Part shown: positions 24,806 to 36,639 of the stretch, piece by piece
How positions within the stretch are numbered: position 1 is the stretch's first letter
Layout of the letters: every line of letters starts with the position of its first letter
From: Sphagnum compactum
Taxonomy: Eukaryota > Bryophyta > Sphagnopsida > Sphagnales
Reading direction: 5' to 3'
Length of the DNA: 64,000 nt
Assembly (NCBI GenBank): GCA_965153455.1
Contig: OZ234503.1
Span: 620,001-684,000, forward strand
Translations under genes and position numbers: made by a program
The notes under the pieces: generated by a model
The model's database searches: none
Seen by the model: only the letters and a program-made list of their open reading frames with translations
What the model was told of the DNA's origin: nothing

Positions 24806-25786
24806 TTATCATTTTTGTAGAACAATTTTTTACATGTCTAAGAACTTAATTATGAAGGTGTCCTTGATAGTGATTTTTAGCCATTAATTATGTCTGTAGC
24901 AATGTTGGCCATGTGTTTGGTTTTCTTAATAACCATTAATTTTGGCTTGGGAAAAAACCACTAGTTTTAATGATGGGTTAAAACAATTCTAAGCAAGTCA
25001 AGCCATGAGCCAAATCTTTTTGCCTCTCCATGGTCTCTCTTCATATGGATTATAAAATCAACAAAGTAGTATGAAAATTTCATGTATGAGTTAATTTAAA
25101 GGTATGTGAATTAGCAAGTTTTCAAGCACTAATATTTTCCATAAATTGGTCCAATATTAGATTTTGTGTTTGTACGTAGATTATTTAAAAAACCTCCCTA
25201 CCTACTTTAAGACCTGCCGAAGTGACAAATTCAAACTAGTGTTGGTTGGTTATTTACCTTCAAGCACACTGAGGGTCAGGACATTAAAAAACAAATCCGT
25301 TTCTTCAAACCATAGGGCCCAAATATAAGAATGTTTTTAACAAATTTATGCCTAGAAGAGGTCCGTTTTATTTTCACACCAATGCAAGGGTAATAGGTCT
25401 GAAAAAGGTCAATGCTGATTAAACATGAACCTAGGCATGTACATTGAAGAATACATCCATAATTCACATCATTTTCAAACAAAAATACACATGTTTATGT
25501 CAAAGATGTTTGTGAGTATACCCAAACACATGTTTAAATCAAAGATGTGTGTGAAAGTGAAAATGTGACACGCAACTTACAAAAAGTGTTTTAATAACTT
25601 TAAAAAAATTTACCAGAACTCCCTAGAATATTTACTGCTAGGTAAAAAAATGATTTTACTATCAATTACCCTGTTTTCACTCACATGCACACATTTTCGC
25701 TCTTGGGCAGGATGCCCCTGACTTCAAGAAGGTACTAATGTAAGCACTTGGTAGGCACCTGCCATCAAAACCTGGCGATCATTTTT
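24806..25786. other. Region upstream of the PPR gene
   Basis: It is AT-rich up to about 25680, then becomes GC-richer towards the PPR gene, as expected for a promoter and 5' leader. 24965-25110 is the second copy of the dispersed repeat seen at 15870-16030. No gene is visible. Confidence 0.5.
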
Positions 25787-25946
25787 ATGCCGGGGGTTTT
25801 GGAGGGGATTTAGGGCCAGTGCAAGCGGATTGAGGACGTTCAATCTGGAATTTTCCCACCAAGAAATGCGCAGGTGGCGTTGGTGGGAGAGAGATTGCAA
25901 TTGGGTCGGACGCTCGAGAGGGGATCGTATTTGGCTCTACTTGTGA
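25787..25946 (+). other. Two possible upstream ORFs before the PPR gene
   Basis: If transcription starts upstream of 25787, two short frames precede the main ATG: 25787-25813 (8 codons) and 25866-25946 (26 codons, rich in Arg and Trp). Both stop before the main start at 25982. Short upstream frames often lower translation of the main frame. The transcription start is not visible from sequence, so this is conditional. Confidence 0.3.
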
Positions 25947-25981
25947 GGAGCGAGAGAGAAATTGCCAAGGGTTTTCGCGCA

Positions 25982-28900
25982 ATGTCTTCTTCATCGTCAC
26001 TGCAGCAATTCCAATCGCTATGTGCAAGATCTAGGCCTTTTCTAGATCACAAAGGCAGCATCAGCTCCACGAGCACATGGAGAAGAGGGAGCTCGACCAG
26101 GAGGAGCTTGCTGCTACGTGTCTGTGTGCACCTGCAATTCCACTGTACCCATCAACAACTTTTGCAGCATGCTGCACTTCTTCCCAGAGCGCACCAGATA
26201 CAAACAGAGACGGCATTCAGAGATCACGGCAAATGTAAGCTTTCTTGTCTTGTTCCTCTGTGTCCACTGCCTTCCTCTCACAGTGTGTGTGTTTTGTTTC
26301 CCAAAAAATCTTCAACTTGATAATAGTCATATCTCCCAAGTCAAATCAAAAGATTGGACACAATCTATGCAAGATGCAATACCTCATTGTTGCTTCTGCG
26401 TGATCAAAGTACATGATTTGAAAGCAAGTTTTCCTGCAGTCCCTGGAGGTCAGAAAGAGAAATTGTGGCGGGAGTTCTTCATGGACCCTTCACAATGGTG
26501 GGATCACAGATCAGAGAAGGTACCTGAACATCAATCCTCTCAGAGTTCAGATGTCAATGGAACCATAGCTCTTGTTGGTGTGAATCTTGTTCCTCTCTCT
26601 TGGTTGCTATTTTCCACTGGTCTAAACTTGACAGAGATTCTTTTCTGTTCCTTTACACTGGTGGGATAATAATAGTAGTCTGGAGTAGGTAAATACAATA
26701 TGCTGATAGAGAAGGTCAGTGTGGCTTTCTCTGTTCTTCCTGGGATATGGAGAATACTTGGCTGATCATCTTGATATGGATTTCTGGTTGTCTAGGCAAA
26801 TGAAAGGTATCCAGATTTCAAACACAAGAAGACAGGGGAAGCACTATGGCTTGAGGACAGAAAAAACCCGCCATGGGTGGCAGCAGAGATAGCTGCAATG
26901 GCACCAGGCACAGTGCAACTGAACATTTTTGCATGGAATCAGAAGTTTTCAAAATATGCGAAGGATGGGAAACCGGAGAAGGTGATTCAGCTTTTCCGAC
27001 AAATGCAACTAGAAGGAATAAGTCCTGACAAATTCACTTTTGTTCCAGTGATCAAGGCATGTGCTGGTTTAGGAGCCCTTGAAGATGGCAGGCTTGTTCA
27101 TAAGCAGCTCATTCAAAGTGGTTTTGAGTCTGATGTCTTTGTTGGGAGTAGCTTGGTTGACATGTATGCAAAATGTGGGAGCATTAAGGATGCTTGGAGA
27201 GTGTTCAACAAGATGTCATCTCGAAATGTGGTCACTTGGACCGCCATGATATTGGGTCATGTAAAATGTGGCCAAGGGCAGAAGGCACTAGAACTATATC
27301 AACAAATGCAGCAGGAGGGTGTGCAACCAGACTCTGTTACTTTTGTAGGGGTGCTGAATGCATGTGCCAGTCTGGCTGCACTCAAAGACGGCAGGTGTGT
27401 TCATCAGCAAATTGTTGAATGTGGATGGGATGCAGATGTCTTCGTGGGGAATAGCTTGGTTGACATGTATGCAAAATGTGGGAGCATGGAGGATGCTTGG
27501 AGAGCGTTCAACAAGATGCCATCTCGAGATGTGGTCACTTGGACTGCCATGATATTGGGATATGTGCAATGCGGGCAAGGGCAGAAGGCACTGGAACTAT
27601 TTCAACAAATGCAACAGGAAGGTGTGCGTCCAGACTCTGTTACTTTTGTGGCAGTGCTGAATGCATGTGCCAGTGTGATTGCCCTCGAAGAAGGCAGGAG
27701 TGTTCATGTGCAGATCATTCAAAATGGTTTGGATTCTGAGGTCTTTGTGGGGAGTAGCTTGGTTGACATGTACGCAAAATGTGGGAGCATTGAGGAGGCT
27801 TGTAGAGTGTTCAGCAAGATGCCATCTCGGGATGTGGTCACTTGGAATGCCATGGTATTGGGACATGTGAAATGTGGCCAAGGGCAGAAGGCTCTGGAAC
27901 TATTTCGACAAATGCAACAGGAGGGTGTGCAACCAGACTCTGTTACTTTTGTGGCAGTGCTGAATGCCTGTGCCAGTGTGGCTACGCTCGAAGAGGGCAG
28001 GTGTGTTCATCTCCAGATCATTCAAAGTTGTTTGGAGTCGGACGTCTTTGTGGGTAGTAGCTTGGTTGACATGTATGCAAAGTGTGGGAACATTGAGGAT
28101 GCTTGGAGAGTGTTCAACAAGATGCCATCACGAAATGTGGTCACTTGGAATGCCATGGTATTGGGACATGTGAAATGTGGCCAAGGGCAGAAGGCACTGG
28201 AACTATTTCGACAAATGCAACAGGAGGGTGTGCAACCAAACTCTGTTACTTTTGTGGGGGTACTGAATGCATGTGCTAGCATGATTGCGCTTGAAGAGGG
28301 CAGGTGTGTTCATCAACACATCATTCGATGTGGATGGGATTCAGATGTCTTTGTGGGGAGTAGCTTGGTGGACATGTATGCTAAGTGTGGGAGCATGGAG
28401 GATGCTTGGAGTGTGTTCAACAAGATGCCATCTCGAGATGTGGTAACTTGGACCACCATACTTGGAGGATGTGCGATGCATGGGCATGGTAAGGAAGCTC
28501 TTAAACATTTCGAACGGATGTGTGAAGAAGGTGTACAGCCAGATGATGTAACTTTTATTTGTCTTCTGTCAGCTTGTAGCCATGCAGGTTTGGTGGGTGA
28601 AGGCATGCACTGTTATGCTTCAATGGTCAAAGACTATATGATTTCTGCAAAATTGGAACATTACACCTGCATGGTTGACCTTCTTGGCCGTGCTGGCCAT
28701 CTACAAGAGGCAGAGAATATGGTCATGGCAATGCCATGTAAACCACATGTGGCTGTATGGATGGCTTTACTCAGTGCTTGCAGAATTCATGGTCATGTGG
28801 AGATGGCAGAACGCATTGCCAAACGAATTCTTGAAATGGAGCCTCATAATGCTGCTGTTTATGTGCTGCTGTCAGACATCTATGCTGCTGGTGGCAACAA

Positions 28901-29363
28901 GCATCTCTGTCAGACTATTGAACAGCAGAGAAAGGAAAAAGGTGTAAACAAACAGCTAGGTCGTACCTGGATTGCAGTTAATAATGAGGTGCATACATTT
29001 GTAGTAGATGATCAAGACCACCCCCAGATCCCTGAAATTCATGCAGAACTGCAGAGATTGTCAGGGCATATGCATGATGCAGGGTACAGGCCTTGTGAGA
29101 AATTCATTATGCATGATGAGGATGAAGAAGAAAAGGTGTTTCGTTTGTGTCACCATAGTGAGAAACTGGCTATTGCATTCGGGCTCATCAACTCAGCTCC
29201 AGGTACTCCTCTCCGAATAAGAAAAAATTTGCGGGTTTGTGAAGATTGTCACACTTCCACAAAGTTCATCTCAAAAATAGCTGGGAGAACAATCATGGTG
29301 AGGGACACCAATCGCTTTCATCACTTTGAAGATGGTGTGTGTTCTTGCAGGGACTACTGGTGA
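25982..29363 (+). CDS. PDF-motif / PPR-DYW fusion protein, organellar RNA editing factor
   Basis: Three predicted exons, 25982-26234, 26440-26519 and 26796-29363, join in phase to 966 codons. Exon 1 encodes a Ser/Arg-rich, acid-poor N terminus like a mitochondrial or plastid transit peptide. Exons 2 and 3 together encode an OSB-type PDF motif (about residues 92-139) with FMDPSQWWDHR and YPDFKHKKTGEALWL. Then come about five PLS triplets of PPR repeats, E domains and a complete DYW deaminase with HSE (898-900), CEDCH (926-930) and a terminal DYW. DYW proteins convert C to U in organelle transcripts, with the PPR repeats choosing the site. An in-frame stop (TAG, 26793-26795) just before exon 3 fits the acceptor border. 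The large exon alone could start at ATG 26898 and would then lack the PDF motif. The PPR-DYW part is certain; the fused N terminus is inferred from splice sites. Confidence 0.9.
26463..26878 (+). other. OSB-type PDF motif split by a 276-bp intron
   Basis: The motif begins LWREFFMDPSQWWDHRSEK at the end of exon 2. After the intron 26520-26795 it continues in the same phase with ANERYPDFKHKKTGEALW and ends NPPWV, directly followed by the PPR region without a stop. In OSB proteins this motif sits after an OB-fold and contributes to binding single-stranded DNA in mitochondria and plastids. I find no OB-fold here. The intron has GTACCT and TCTAG borders, and reading through it meets a stop at about 26668. 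Confidence 0.75.
27228..28439 (+). repeat. Four 303-bp tandem units inside the PPR gene
   Basis: The phrase ATGTGGTCACTTGGA returns at 27228, 27531, 27834 and 28137, and as a variant at about 28440. The step is 303 bases, equal to one P-L-S triplet of 101 residues. Parts of neighbouring units are almost identical: 27841-27945 and 28144-28248 differ at about two positions. This suggests recent duplication or gene conversion within the gene. The frame is open throughout. Confidence 0.9.
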
Positions 29364-32029
29364 TGCCAGTAATCTGTCTTGTCAATTACTATACCAAGTT
29401 CATTTTGTTTACAGTAGCAAGTCTAGCGGTATTGTAACACAGTCAAAGTCCAACAGAACCTGTAGCTAGAGCTCAGGTAGCCTTTTCCTGCATGATTCTC
29501 TTGAAGGTGGAAGAGATAAAACTTGCACTTTCGTCCCATAGTAGCTTTCTGTGACTCATCGTAAGGAGTCAGTGGATGCATGATTCTGACACCTGCATGA
29601 TTGACACTCCAAGTACAAGGAGTAATATGTACTTCTCCATATCATTCAGTGACATCAAGGGTATCTTCATTGAAAAGAGCCATGTTTATACGTGAAAAAA
29701 AATTGGTTTGGTTTTTGGAAATCATAGGTATGAACAGTGGTTTTTTATTGGGTGAATAGACAACAAATTTCAGGCAACAATTTTTTTTGGATGTCTGGGG
29801 AATTTTTTTATAATTTAAATTTGGAAAATTTGCCTAAAGAATCACAAATTTTGTAAAACTTTCCAAAACAAAAAGTTAGGGAAAATGAGACAAAACAAAA
29901 CATAGAACACCTATTACTAACCCATAAAAACACTTTAAACTTTTTTTACTGAATTTGGAGGTATGCGTATAAAGTGTAAAATCCCATAGGGCATCTTGAA
30001 AAATGAAACTCTCACATCTGTAAGCATTCTATTTTCAAATTGTGAAGGGTGTGAGCAAAAGATAAAGTGAATAATTTTTTTACCTTGTCAAAACTGTAGC
30101 AAGTAGAATTTAAATAACAATTAAATTCACCATAAAATTGCAACATTTAATGTTTTTACTCGAATCATAAAAGACAAGATTTTTTACACTAATGTTTATT
30201 AATTTTCAAATTCTACCTTGTAAAATTAGGTTTCAAATAAGGTAGAAAGAGAAAATAGAACAAAAAATTGATGGTTCAAGTTAAAATAGATGATTTTCTT
30301 CATATCATAAATTAATACATATCTAGTTGATTAATAATTTCAATGAAAAAATAGGTTTGAACACATATAAACTAATCAATTTCAAATTCAATCTTCATCT
30401 ACTTTTAACGTTCATTTACTTTTTATGTTTTAAAAATTATGTTTTCGTAAACTTAATATAACCAAAGGGGGGACACTAATAAAAAAAAGTAGAAAATACG
30501 GGAATAAAATTATAAGATGCAATATAATGGTTGTTGGGTTAAAATTATAAAATAATTATTTTTAAAATAGGTACATTTTATTGAAATAATCAACTTAATT
30601 ATAATATAGTTATGTAATAATCTGAAATAATGGATTATGATTAATATAAGTTGGTGTTCATATGTATATATTAAAAAATTAGATAATAATAAGGTGATAA
30701 AAAATAGGTTAGACAATTATCTAATAACCACCTTAAAAATGGTCATTTGATGCACATAGATCCCAAACTTTACACTAAGTGTACCCCTGGGAATATAATA
30801 AATGAATGCTACTTAACATATACTTTCACCTATTTGATATTATTTTTTTGTAGTTATATGTGTGACACATGGTTTAAGTGGAGACATCTACTTTTTTGGT
30901 ATACTTTATCTTACTTGACCCTAAAAGGATCAAGGTCTTTTCAATATATTTTCAAATGCCTAAGATTTATTGTTTAGACATTATATGCAGTAACTTATCT
31001 TAGTTTTTTTTTTGGACTTCCTAACTAATTTACATATCATTTGATTTGTTTGAATCCTATTAGACACGATAGCAAACCCATTTACTACACAAATTCGAAA
31101 AACAAACACTAATTAACTACCTATTTCATAGGAGTCATAATTACAAAAATGAGAAAACCTTTTCATGAACAAGATCTTGTTAATAGGATTTTCAATCTCC
31201 CATTCAAATCTCAAATTTTGCAATATAGACCTAAATATCATAGATTCATATGCAAGGGAATTATGGGATCAAGAACACAACTTAAAACATACCTAAATTT
31301 GGTTATTGGTTAGTTTGAAGCCATCATCAAGATCCTCATTGGTGACCCGCACAACTACTACATGGCCCTTGGGTTTCATAGATTCAACTATATCAAGATC
31401 AAAATGTGTTGCATCTAGCAAAACTCATTGTCATGAATCATGACCACCTCCAGCTTCTTTCCCAAAGACATGTATCTTTGCCATGGAACTCCCAAGACTT
31501 AATTGTCATCATCATCACATTTTCAAAATCCTTAATTAATAGATGAAAGTTTGATTGCACAAAAACATGCTAAGAATCTCTCTTTCCACAAATTGTGATA
31601 ATGTTAATATGTCTATGAAGGAAGATAATTTGTTTTGTTTTGTTTTGTAGTTACGAAATCCACCAAATCAAGATGCTTTAGATTGTGTTCTTGGTGTCTT
31701 TGGAAAGCTCTGGACAAAATGTCATGGTTCCATGACATTTGGACTTGCGATGCAAAAGCTCTTGAATATTGCATGATTTCTTCACTGAAAATTAAATTAA
31801 ATTGTAGCTGAAATTTTCAAAGGAATTGGAATGTGCCTTGTTGTTCTTGGAAAGATCTTGGTGAGTAGGATTTAATGGAATTTATTTGGTAAGATTTGGA
31901 TTCATAATGTGGGAGAAATTGATTTTTAAGTGATTTATGCTGCTGAAAATTCAAATAAATTCCAAAAAACCAGTTGGAAGGAAAAATCAGTTGAACAAAG
32001 TGTAACACTTGGGCCAATGGCACACGCCA
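29364..32029. other. 3' flank of the PPR gene and AT-rich intergenic DNA
   Basis: The first few hundred bases probably hold the 3' UTR. I could not pick a poly(A) site. 29700-31250 is very AT-rich with no gene. On the minus strand near 31275-31500 two short frames read like protein (VVRVTNEDLDDGFKLTNN in one), joined only by a frameshift. They may be a gene scrap that I cannot identify. Confidence 0.45.
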
Positions 32030-32364
32030 CACTACCGTACCACCGCACTCGTTTCACACCAATATTAATTATTTTAGGGGTACTGTGAAAAAAAAAAAAA
32101 TCTGAGGGGGGAAGTGCGAAATGTGAAACAAACAAAATTAATTAATTCTACGGTGTAAATGCGAAAAGGCAAAACGCTCAAATATATATTATAATTATAT
32201 ATATATATATATATATTAATTCCAGGGTGCGAGCAGACCCATTGAAGTGTGAAATGACAGACCATTGTAATTAATTATTTGTGGGTCGATGCAAAAATGA
32301 AAATCGTCCAAAATTAAATATTTCGCATCGGGTGGTGTGAAACGAGCACGGCGGTACGGTAGTT
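32030..32364. mobile_element. 335-bp CACTA-type MITE
   Basis: The left end reads CACTACCGTACCACCGCACT. The reverse complement of the right end reads AACTACCGTACCGCCGTGCT. The match continues through CGTTTCACACC, giving arms of about 31 bp with few mismatches. The flanking triplets are CCA and CTA, one base short of a perfect 3-bp target duplication. GTGAAA/TGCGAAA-like motifs recur inside the arms, and an AT dinucleotide run lies at 32190-32216. It is too small to encode anything. Confidence 0.7.
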
Positions 32365-32635
32365 CTAGTTCAATTTGAGGTTCAACTCCAGGAAAGCAAA
32401 GAAAACTATCCAAGGCATCCACCAAAAGGGAATGCCCATGGACACACCAAGCTAAATTGTAGGTAGATGTAATTCAACAATCAATCCAATGACTGGGTGC
32501 TCCACCTACACCCACAATATTACAACTCAAAAATAAGAAAGGGAACACAACCTATGTGGTTCATGTTGTTATAGTTAGATCTATGTTCCCGCCACAATAA
32601 ACCTTCCAACATAATAGTCTTTAAAGACGAAATTT

Positions 32636-33010
32636 AAGGTACCCATTCATCCACATGTTTGGCATTGATTTTCATGTCTTTAGAATTAGCCATGGCCACC
32701 AACAACATAGCTCTCTCCACTTGAAACAATTGATAAGCCCATGACTTGATGTTTTGAATGAACTTGATTTCCGCCATTCCATTGTTGGTAACCAAGATAC
32801 TTTGACTTGGGCAAATGCCTCCCAATGCATAACAATAGTCATCCATTACATGATGTAGAAACAAAGGACATATTTTTCCCATGTGCTCCCATCGGGATGC
32901 TACTACTACCACCACCACTACCATTACTCACAGCACCATTGGTGTCATACACCAATTGCTTGATCATGTCTCATGGCCCTTTGGTGATCCAATGGCAAGA
33001 AATCTCGTTA
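32636..33010 (-). pseudogene. Possible coding remnant, family not recognised
   Basis: On the minus strand two frames read like ordinary protein. One, near 33000-32860, contains VYDTNGAVSNGSGGG. The other, 32790-32636, contains SWAYQLFQVERAMLLVAMAN followed by a lysine-rich stretch. They are in different frames, so at least one frameshift separates them. The first includes a GTG/GGT trinucleotide run. I cannot name a family. It may be an exon remnant of a lost gene or a chance frame. Confidence 0.25.
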
Positions 33011-35189
33011 ACACAAACAAATCACAACAAATGGAAATTTGTTTTGTGCATGATTAATTGATTGATTCCTTTTCCCTCCCCTTCCTGACCCTAAATTTGT
33101 TTGCCTCCTTTTCTTTCTTGCTCTTCTAAATTTAAAAACAACTAATTCCCCCACAGTTTCTTCACCTTTAAAGAATCCATCACTCCAAAATTTGCAAACC
33201 GCTCCCTTCTTTCAAGCCCAAAAATTTGAAAAGCTCATCAAATCTTTTATCCTATTTTTTTGGAAACCACAACAACCACCACCACCACCACTTTCTTTCT
33301 GTTGATTGTTTTTAATTTAAATAAAACGCAAATTACACAAGGGTTTTTACATGCAAGAATTTCAATTAAAAGTGAAAACATGCAACATAATCCAAAGTTC
33401 ATTGGACGAAGGTGATCAAAATGAAAAAAAGGAAATATGAAAAGGGTCGAAATATGAAATGTTCAAGGTTTTTTAAAGCCCAACCAATGTTTATTACTAT
33501 CATAGCCAATTAATTACACCTTTTTTTTCTTTTTTTTTGTTAACTACACAAAAAGCCTTGAACACTGGTTAGTTAAAGCACAAGCAAAATGGCAAGGTTG
33601 AGGTAAACTATCTAAGCCCAAAGGAAAAAAAAACAAAAAAAAAACCCATGAGATTAAGTTAAATGAAGATAAAAGGAAAAAACAAACAAGGTGAAAAAAG
33701 GCACAAAAAGAAGGCTTGCATTTTAATCTTCTTTTTATTCTTGTTGTGCTCGGGCCTCCCCCTCCACCCCCCACAAAAGCACAACATAATTTGTAGCTTC
33801 CCAAAATGAGCATGACATTGCAATATTTTTTTGTTGGGTTAGTTATATAAAAGTCTTGCCACATCTTATGGTAATAGTGGTGTTAGGACAATGTTTAAGA
33901 TGATAAAAAATGGGTTAGTCCACATTATGAATGTGAGTTAACAACAAATTTGACATGGCAAATGACATAACACTAGTGCTAAGTCAATGTTAATGCCCAA
34001 TGTTTACTAATAACTAATCTTCAAAATAGGTAGATTTTGGATTTTTTTGGTGTTATGTAGGGCCACAAAAAATGGGGGTATAATTCAATGTTAATTAACC
34101 TAACCCCCTGCTCCCCCCCCCTCTTTCTCTCTCCCCTTCTCTCTTTTTGTGCCCTTCTCTCTCTTCATTCGTTCCTACTTCCCACTTCTTACATCCAAGC
34201 TTAAGTTTCACGTTCTAGTTACATAGATGCATGTACTTGGATTCATTCTTTTCAATGTTTAATTTGTTTTCAAAAAAAATTGTTTTTCTATTGCAATCCA
34301 AACTTTCAACATTTGTTTAGTCATGAAAATTCAAAGAATTATGCTCCAAGAAAAGCTTTATCTCTACCACAAATTTCGAGATGTTTTAAATTTATACTAG
34401 AAGTCCAAATTTGCATTTCTTATATTTTCAAGATTCAATGTTGAAAGTTTTATCTCTACCAAAATTTCCAAGAATTTTTTTGTTTCTACTGTAATTTCCA
34501 ATCCTTTATTTTTTCTATCTTGAATATCCAATGTTCAAAGTTCTATTCCTACCACAATTTCCAAGAATTGATATGCTTTTAGAATAATTTTCCAATCTTG
34601 CATTTCTTTTTATCATGAAGAATTAGTGTCCAAAATAAGTTCCAAGCAAGGTTTCATCAAGATTGTAGTCAAGATGTGGCCCTCTGATAGCAAAAACAAA
34701 ATGTGTTCAAGAGCCTCAATCAAGCAACAACACCAATAGTCACCTTGCTACCCTCTGATGATGAACATAACAACTTCAACCAAATTCACAACCAAAGTCA
34801 ACACTAGCAAATAACACTACAAGTGTTGCTCTAACAAGTGTTGTTGAACTTTTGAATCCCTTTCTTGTACACTTTCTTGTGTGCATCTTTAATTAAGAAA
34901 AACAAGCCACATCAATTTTTTTGGAAAACAACATGAAGGATCAATTGAAATTCAAACATCATAATTCTTAACTTAAAATTGAAATGCATTAGGAATAATG
35001 TTGAGGAATTTTACTCAATTGCAGATATCATAAACCTTAATGATGATAGCGTAAGAACATCAAAAACATTTTGAAAGGACAAAGGCAAGCAGAAAGTTCA
35101 CAAAATTTCAAATTCTGTTGAAGTTAGACCAAGAAAACCTCAATAATAAAATTGGGAGAATTTCAAGATCCTGGAACTAATCAAAACAA
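33011..35189. other. Intergenic DNA with simple repeats
   Basis: It holds an ACC run near 33270, polypyrimidine CTCTCT runs at 34105-34170 and the tandem repeat at 34310-34620. No gene is visible. Confidence 0.5.
34310..34620. repeat. About 93-bp tandem repeat, three copies
   Basis: TATCTCTACCACAAATTTC and close variants recur at about 34357, 34451 and 34543, each followed by AATTTCCAA and a TTGCATTTCTT-like phrase. The copies are diverged. Confidence 0.6.
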
Positions 35190-36300
35190 AGTGGAGCATG
35201 AGGCCATCTTAGTAATTGTTTATTCAAGGGATAACATGGAAACATCCATCAACAAATGGAGCACATTTCAGCAATTATAATGACTAGTGGTCATTTTGAA
35301 CATTTTTGCAATGGAGTAGCATGTAAGGACAAATGGGGGTCTCTATATGGAGACTACAAGAAGATCAATGATTTCAGAAATGTTACAGGTCATAATGAAA
35401 ATTATTGGGAGATGTCCACAGAAGACAAGCTTGCACAAGGATTGCCTAAGAACTTCAACAAACTGTACTTTGACCTCATTCACGATTTCATGCACAGTAG
35501 ACCGTGTTTCAATCCTCTACATTCACGAGATTTCATGGATCCAAAAGATGACATCTAACATGCACGACCTTACCTACAAGAATCTTCACCATATGACAAC
35601 GACCTTGACTTCAATGAAAAAGTACACTTGTGTACCAAATATGCCACGAAGACAATTGGATCGCTCCTCCCACTTGATCTTGATCCCATCCTACACTATG
35701 GATAGGCATTATAGGAAATATATAGTTAGGAAGTGCCTCCCAATCCTCAAACTTCTAGCCAAAACACACTAGTTAGTTTTACTACCCCCACAAGTGGGCA
35801 AAAACCACCATCAACAAATGTTGCATGCAACAATCCCAGCCCAACATTCCAGCCTACATTTTCCAATCCAAATGTAGATGTTGGGCAGACAACAACAAAT
35901 CCAACCCAAGACAATCTGTGCAATCGACATTTCAAACTTCAAGAAAAGAAGGTCCAAATATTCCCTTACCATGTAACAACACAACTACTACAATGAAACT
36001 TGATGGTGTAGATAGTGCTATTGGGCAACCTCAACATCCTATTGGGAGCACAAGAGTGAAAAGGAAATCTTCCTGAGCTCACAAAAGTTTCATTGAAGCC
36101 ATTGAGAAGGAGAATGTGGCATTCGTTAAATCAATCAACCATATCCATGAGGTGAACCTATAAATTGAAAACATAAGCATAAAAAAATATTCTTTAAAAA
36201 CAACTGGAATATTTCAAGGTGCAAAACACAAAATTGAATCAAACATAGCAAGGAATGGTATAAACAATAACCAACCTTACTACTATCATGGGGTTGGCAT
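35190..36300 (+). pseudogene. PIF/Harbinger ORF1 (Myb/SANT-like) remnant
   Basis: The piece at 35256-35558 encodes a Myb/SANT trihelix-like domain: KWGSLYGDYKKINDF, then a YWEMSTEDK-like turn and LPKNFNKLYFDLI. In Harbinger elements such a protein binds the transposon ends and brings the transposase into the nucleus. An upstream part of the domain (35190-35270) is in another frame, and later pieces up to about 36300 (including SFIEAIEKENVAFVKSI) need further frameshifts and stops. The gene is dead. It points towards the transposase remnant on the opposite strand at 36640-37110, and the two may come from one element. Confidence 0.65.
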
Positions 36301-36639
36301 TCAACAAGGACCAAAACAATGCATCATCAACATCTGCACCATGTGTTGTACATCAAAATGATCAAATACCAAACATTGATGACAATGCGCATGACAATGG
36401 ATTTGAGTAAGCTCATAATTGGTCACAAAATTTTCCATATTCACATGTATGATGGATGCATAGGAATGGATTTATATTCCCACAAGTTAGTGTAATGATA
36501 AGCTTTTTCCTAGGTGAATTTTTTCCAAATCCACAAAAAGGAAGGTTACATCAAGTTTGAAATAAACTTCAATTGATAGGATGATATGTTAGTATAGAAG
36601 ATTTTAATACCTAATTCTACCTAATTTGTAGTTTTTGAT

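Noticed and set aside
25785-26027. 80-codon minus-strand frame over the PPR gene start
   Set aside because: It lies antisense to the predicted leader and transit peptide and has no domain.
27194-29220. Many additional open frames on both strands inside the PPR gene
   Set aside because: They are shadows of the long PPR-DYW frame and repeat every 303 bases with it.
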